Shown: positions 59,301 to 64,000 of the stretch, one piece after another
Layout: each line of letters starts with the position of its first letter
Position numbering within the stretch: position 1 is the first letter of the stretch
Assembly: GCA_033026295.1 (NCBI GenBank)
Contig: CM065184.1
Coordinates: 9,179,501 to 9,243,500, forward strand
Reading direction: 5' to 3'
DNA: 64,000 bases
From: Channa striata
Taxonomy: Eukaryota; Chordata; Actinopteri; Anabantiformes; Channidae
The notes under the pieces: model-generated
Databases searched by the model: none
Told to the model about the DNA's origin: nothing
The model's input: the letters and a program-made list of their open reading frames with translations, nothing else
Made by a program: the position numbers and the translations under genes

Positions 59301-62300
59301 CCCAGTATGTTGTGGACACACTGTATCATGACACTGGAGTCTGTAACCCTGACCCAGGTTACTTTGCAACAAACACCCTTCAAATGGCACAGAAGTATGA
59401 AAGGATGTCCAGAAAACCTGCATGAGATTAGTACAATATTAAAGTGAGAAAGAAGGGAGTCAGCAGTTTTGCAACTTGAAGTTTGTCATTAGTAAAAAAA
59501 ACATAAAAAAACATAAAATAAAATTAATCTGCTGAACATGGGAGCAGGGCTACGCCACTGATTGTGTTTATGTGTTTGAATGCTGAGGTACACCGGATTA
59601 GATGATGCAGAGGGAACATTAGCCTGATACAACAATTGCGAGGTGCAGCACAAAAGCCCTTTTTGTGAACTGAATGGTCTGTGTCACTGAGTGGCAAGGA
59701 CGATCTTCTCTTTGTCAAACTCTCTCCTAAATCACATGCAACACCAGAGCAAGGTTGATTAACACCTGCTTTCAATTAGGTGACTTTCACATCAAGCCCT
59801 GCTTAGAGATATAAAAAAGGCTCACGCCTCGTCACGTCGAAGATGTTCCTAAATTAGAAAGCTATTAAATCAGAAGAGCAGACGCACAGCGTTGCAAGGG
59901 CCATCGTTTATCTTCATTTGAGCAGGTGCTCCATGATCATCTCCGCAGTGGCGACTAATTGAAAAAGGGCTTCAGAATTGCGATTGTTAGAAGCGATAAT
60001 AATTTATTACTCTCAGCTTGTGGAGTCCTGGGAGTCATTTGTATTCATTAGTGTAAATTCAAATTATGTTTGCGATTAAAATGTGACTTTGACAGGCAGA
60101 GGGGCCTCAGACAGGGACAGGCGCTGATGAGACCTTTGCTCCGGGTCACTGCTTCTCACATTCGCCTCTTTCTAAGAAGGCGGTGGAGAAAGCCTTGTTT
60201 GCCTCACCACCATCAATCTGTGTCTGATTCAAGTTGAGACGTTAGCTTTGATGGCCTCTTCTTATGCATGTGTGTGTGCTCTGAGCGCACTCGCTAAGCA
60301 AATTAACCTACCTTCAGAAAGACAACGGCAGTAAGATGCAGCAAGCCCAGTGAAGAGTCATCCATCTCTTTTTCTCTGTTATTTAACCAGTATTTGCTGT
60401 TATTAGGACGTGTGCAGCTTATTGTTTCTCATGCCTGACTAATGTTGAGCAAGCTTTTCTCCAAATGTCAGGCAGTGATTTCTTTGACATCCAAGAGGAG
60501 ATGGCAGTTAAGTAGGTCAGTGTCATTGTGATGAACATCAACCATGGCGGGTCACTGACTGGGCCGCTCCTCCACTTGCCTGCCTGTCACAAACCACTGA
60601 GCCAGAGGAGGCAAAGGAGCTGAGTGCTCCTTTATTGAAGCTCAGTAAATTACTCCAATACAGGCTGTCACACGTAAAGTGAGGAACTTTATCAGATGTA
60701 CACTGCCAAAGGTCGTATTTTATTGACCTGACAGGTCTCTGGCAGGGGCCTGCTGGAAAGAGTGACGAGCTGAAGAAAAGGCTGATGGTTAAAGGGTGTT
60801 TGTGTTGGACATGGAAATGTCAAGCACAGCAGTTTGGAAAAAACTGAGATTTGTAAAAATATATTTTTGAAGCAACATGCAAAATTCCCCATGTTGGTAA
60901 ATATAGAAATGTTGGAGCTATGGGGGTTATAACTTTACATAAAAAATGCTCTTTACCATATAATGTCATAATGTTAATTGATGCTGCTCTTTGTTGTATT
61001 AAGTATAAAAATCTGAGTGTAAAACGAATGCACTAGGAAAATGGAAGCAGTTAAACAAAAGCATCCACTGCATGAACAGGAATCCCTGCATCTTATTGTT
61101 GTGAAAATCATAGTTGAGTAATACTTGGAACTAATAATGATGATGACTTCCCAGTGTAATTGTCACTATAGTTGAGTAACTATGTTAGACATTAATGAGT
61201 AAATGATTATTTATTTCAAAAAAAGCTCACATTTTATGTTTGACACTAACAATACTACTTTTCATGCCTCACATAATTACCACCATTATTTTTGTTCAGT
61301 GCGGATACCAGTAGATGGAGCTAGCTGTCATTCCATTACAACACTCATTTCTGACTCCCCTGAGAGTTCTGTTTGCAGTAAAAATCCTACGTCACAAGCT
61401 ATTGGTATTATTCAATCCGTTTTTTCCACTGGTTTGGTGGATGTTCTAACAAAGCACTTTTGAGAAGCAGTACTGATCTAAGTTTTTCATTAAAAGGTGT
61501 GTGTTAAGAGGCCTCAGATCAGCCTGTGTATGCAAGTCACTGTGATCTATTGTTACTCTCAGACTTTAACACTGGGCCTGTAGAAGGGCTCCCATCCCCT
61601 TCCTCAAGCTGTGCCATGAAAACAGATTTCCCCTCTCAATTACACATGAATTACACAGTTTGAAAACGTCATGCCTTTCATTGCAAACATGGGAAACATG
61701 CAAACACACACACATAGACAACTGTATACCTGTGGAAAATCCCAGAGTTTCCCCCTGACCCTGATCCGCACTTGACATGGGGACAGGAGAACCAACCTAA
61801 ATCAATGGAGCTTTTCTCTTAGGTGGAGGGAAGCCTCACACACACACACACACACACACTGCGTGCACAGTGTAGGGCAACCCCCTCACTTACTCCCACG
61901 CTCCAGGCATCTGTAAATGTCAGACCGTGGGAGAGAGGGTTTATCTTGGAGTGGTGTTGTATTTTTACACCTTTGGTTACTGCCTCTCTCTCTCTCACAC
62001 ACACACTGGATCTTCCAGTACTGGCCACCCAATGAAGGACAGACCTTGGCCTTGTGTCCGATACCTCACAGTGCATCAAACAAAAATACCAAAACACGTG
62101 AACATTTATGCTCTGAGACATCGTTTCAAGCATTTGCAAATTTAATTTAATATTAAAAAGAAAGCCAGTGTCCTTATGGGTAATACTTCTAGAAATTCGT
62201 AAAACAGAATTTCATGTCGCAAGGATGAACCTTACAATTCTCTTTATGTGAGTTACATGGTCATAACCGTTATTTTTATAACCCTTCTTTTGCACACTGA

Positions 62301-62330
62301 TCTATGTTTTTAAAAATACCTGGGAGTACC
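56331..62330. other. Gene-poor intergenic region
   Basis: No protein family or RNA gene is recognised on either strand. It holds a C-run at about 56718-56727, (AC)n runs at about 57188-57211 and 61838-61859, and long non-repetitive stretches with many balanced AT/GC blocks (57540-57830 and 59940-60110) of the type often seen in conserved non-coding elements. A CTCF-like motif CCAGTAGATGGAGC is at 61308-61321 on the plus strand (one mismatch to the core consensus). Confidence 0.5.
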
Positions 62331-62334
62331 TGCA

Positions 62335-62890
62335 TTGTGACTTAGCTGTTCTTAAGACAGCACTCTTCTCGACAGAGATCTCAGATGTTGATCCTTGAAT
62401 CTGTTGGAGCCTCCAGTCCATCAGTTTCGGGGTCACAGCCTCCAATGTTTGGCTTACCACAGGCACCACTTATGACTTCACCTTCAACTCTTCTTTCAGC
62501 CTTTAGTATTTTTTAAGCATTTTGTCTTCTTTCTTCCTGACCTTGCCATCACTATGGCCTCGTTCTTCTGTTTGTGCACCATTACTACGTTCGGTTGGTT
62601 GGCAGTTGCCAGTTTTCCAGTCTGTGGGTCCCATAATATCTTGGCTTGGACATTCTGAAACACCTTTGGAGGTGTATCTCATTTTGAGTTTGGGACTTCC
62701 AGCCTGTACTTGGCACAGATATTTATGTACTCTATCCCAGTTTCTTGGTTTTCATGCACCTTATAAAACTTATGGTTCAGCTGCAATTTGGTTTTGCTAA
62801 CCATCGGCCACTGGAACCTCTTCACTAAAAGGGTCAAGACCTCTAGTGAGCTAGACCTGCCTAACAAGGCCAGATGAGTTCAGGTCCCTG
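62335..62890 (-). mobile_element. Decayed non-LTR retrotransposon, C-terminal ORF2 fragment
   Basis: Read on the minus strand, 62380-62440 gives GGAGGCTGTGACCCCGAAAC, then GGCTCCAACAGATTC and CATCTGAGATCTCTGTCGAG, a sequence I know from the 3' end of the reverse-transcriptase frame of a non-LTR element very common in fish (protein form GAVTPKLxEWLQQIPG, TSEISVQKSA). Upstream in the same orientation, 62679-62867 still encodes KTKLQLNHKFYKVHENQETG, then a continuing KYRLEVPNSK segment. The frame is broken by stops and shifts, so it is a dead 5'-truncated copy, about 550 bases. Confidence 0.7.
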
Positions 62891-64000
62891 CTCCTACCAT
62901 TAGGGTTCCATCCAAAGCCCTTAAGGGCTTAAAATAGGCACATACTTACAATAAATACAGTGTTGGTGATTTCTAAATCCCTTCTATCAACTGTAATCTG
63001 TCTGTGTTTCTGTTCCGTCTCTGTCTCAGCCACATCAGCTTGTGATGTGTATCACCTCAGTTCACATGTTTTGTCCTCTTGTCTTTTTGAAACAGAATGA
63101 AGTCTGTGGCAGCAGGCCAAACATCTTTACAGACGGCAGGAGTAATTTAAATACTGCGAATTCTCACATTTGATAAAATGGATCTATTCCACAACGGACC
63201 TGTGTCTGTGAAGAATCCTGTTTAAAAGTAAAGCCATAGCAATAAAATGTTATTTAGGTGCCACAGTAATCCTCATGGTAGCGTGTGCAATTACATAACT
63301 TCGCTGAAAGTCAGACACAGTAGCATCTAAACCCTGAGTCACATGCTAAGCAACATGTTAATTTAAAAAGTTCCAGTGCGAAGGCAGCTGTTGTTTGTTT
63401 CTCTAACAACCCATAAAGGACTGTGTGTGCAGCAGGAACAGCGGTAGCTGCCTGTGATAAGGGTGATGGGGGCCACGACAATGCCTGTCTCTCTCCCTGC
63501 TGTTCCACACAGGAGCCTAAACTACTAATGGCCCCCTAATGTATAAATACTATTCTGTAGGCATTAGTCACACTTCCTCTCTTTCTCTAACATACACACA
63601 TGCACACACACGCAAACATTCATCTACACACACTCAGAGGCAGGTCTATACGGCATTAGTCACAGTGGCAACCCTGCCTATGGTTGGTTGCAGATGAGGG
63701 CCAAGGCCAGGGAATAAGGGTCTAAATTTTTTTGCACAAACAATGCATGTCAAAGAGGCCCATCAGATGCATTCTTCCAGGATGGGAAGATGTTGTTCAG
63801 AGCACAAAGAGAGGGCAGCAGGACCGTGCCAGAGACTGGTGACGATAGAGATGTGTATATCTACAAGCACCGGTTGCTATTGTAATGTTTGTTTTTCATA
63901 AGTTTGTATCATGACTGTGTGTACATCCAAGCTGTAATGTCCTGGCGGTTTTAGGTTTTGCACAAGAGAATTGAAATTCATGTTTATTTTGAAGCTGTGC
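62891..64000. other. Right-hand end of the window, no gene recognised
   Basis: AT-rich DNA with a CA-rich patch at about 63592-63640. Short frames such as 63311-63508 on the minus strand show no recognisable similarity. Confidence 0.5.

Overview
The window looks like nuclear DNA of a ray-finned (teleost, probably percomorph) fish. It has multi-exon genes with compact introns, many (CA)n/(CTTC)n microsatellites, the tail of a repeat family common in teleosts, and a gene order matching human 10q11.22 (WDFY4, ARHGAP22, MAPK8, FRMPD2, PTPN20). All gene models were built by hand from splice sites, reading phase and remembered family members; no alignment was run. Exon edges may be off by a base or two.

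Layout. 1-2966 (-): the first three coding exons of wdfy4, which continues off the left edge. 2967-4347: a head-to-head intergenic region that probably carries both promoters. 4348-8965 (+): an ankyrin-repeat DHHC palmitoyltransferase of the ZDHHC13/17 type, a gene not present between WDFY4 and ARHGAP22 in human. 11962-20625 (+): arhgap22 (PH, RhoGAP, C-terminal coiled coil), whose last two exons carry two opposite single-base frame breaks at homopolymers. 22751-28509 (-): mapk8 (JNK1), tail to tail with arhgap22, with a probable non-coding first exon and CpG-rich promoter at about 30.7-31.0 kb. 31.1-34.8 kb: intergenic, including an unexplained CpG-rich block at about 32.2-32.6 kb. 34774-54450 (+): one very large gene with the order KIND, FERM, six PDZ, tyrosine phosphatase. 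Its first half is FRMPD2 and its last part is PTPN20. 54451-64000: no recognisable gene; it holds microsatellites and a decayed non-LTR retrotransposon.

Main points. (1) FRMPD2 and PTPN20, separate neighbours in human, are read here as one open 46-exon frame (about 2400 codons) with the architecture of PTPN13. (2) mapk8 keeps three layers of splicing logic readable in DNA: two mutually exclusive 72-nt kinase exons, both followed by U12-type donors that only a U12-type acceptor can accept, and a 5-nt tandem acceptor that decides between the 384-residue (p46) and the longer (p54) tail. (3) Oddities include a non-canonical intron in the DHHC gene, a GC-AG intron in the FRMPD2/PTPN20 gene, a pair of perfect hairpins around arhgap22 exon 2, and CTCF-like sites.

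How the genes relate: arhgap22 (Rac/Cdc42 GAP), mapk8 (stress kinase) and the FERM-PDZ phosphatase are all cytoplasmic or cortical signalling proteins, but their linkage is best explained by ancient synteny rather than by co-function.
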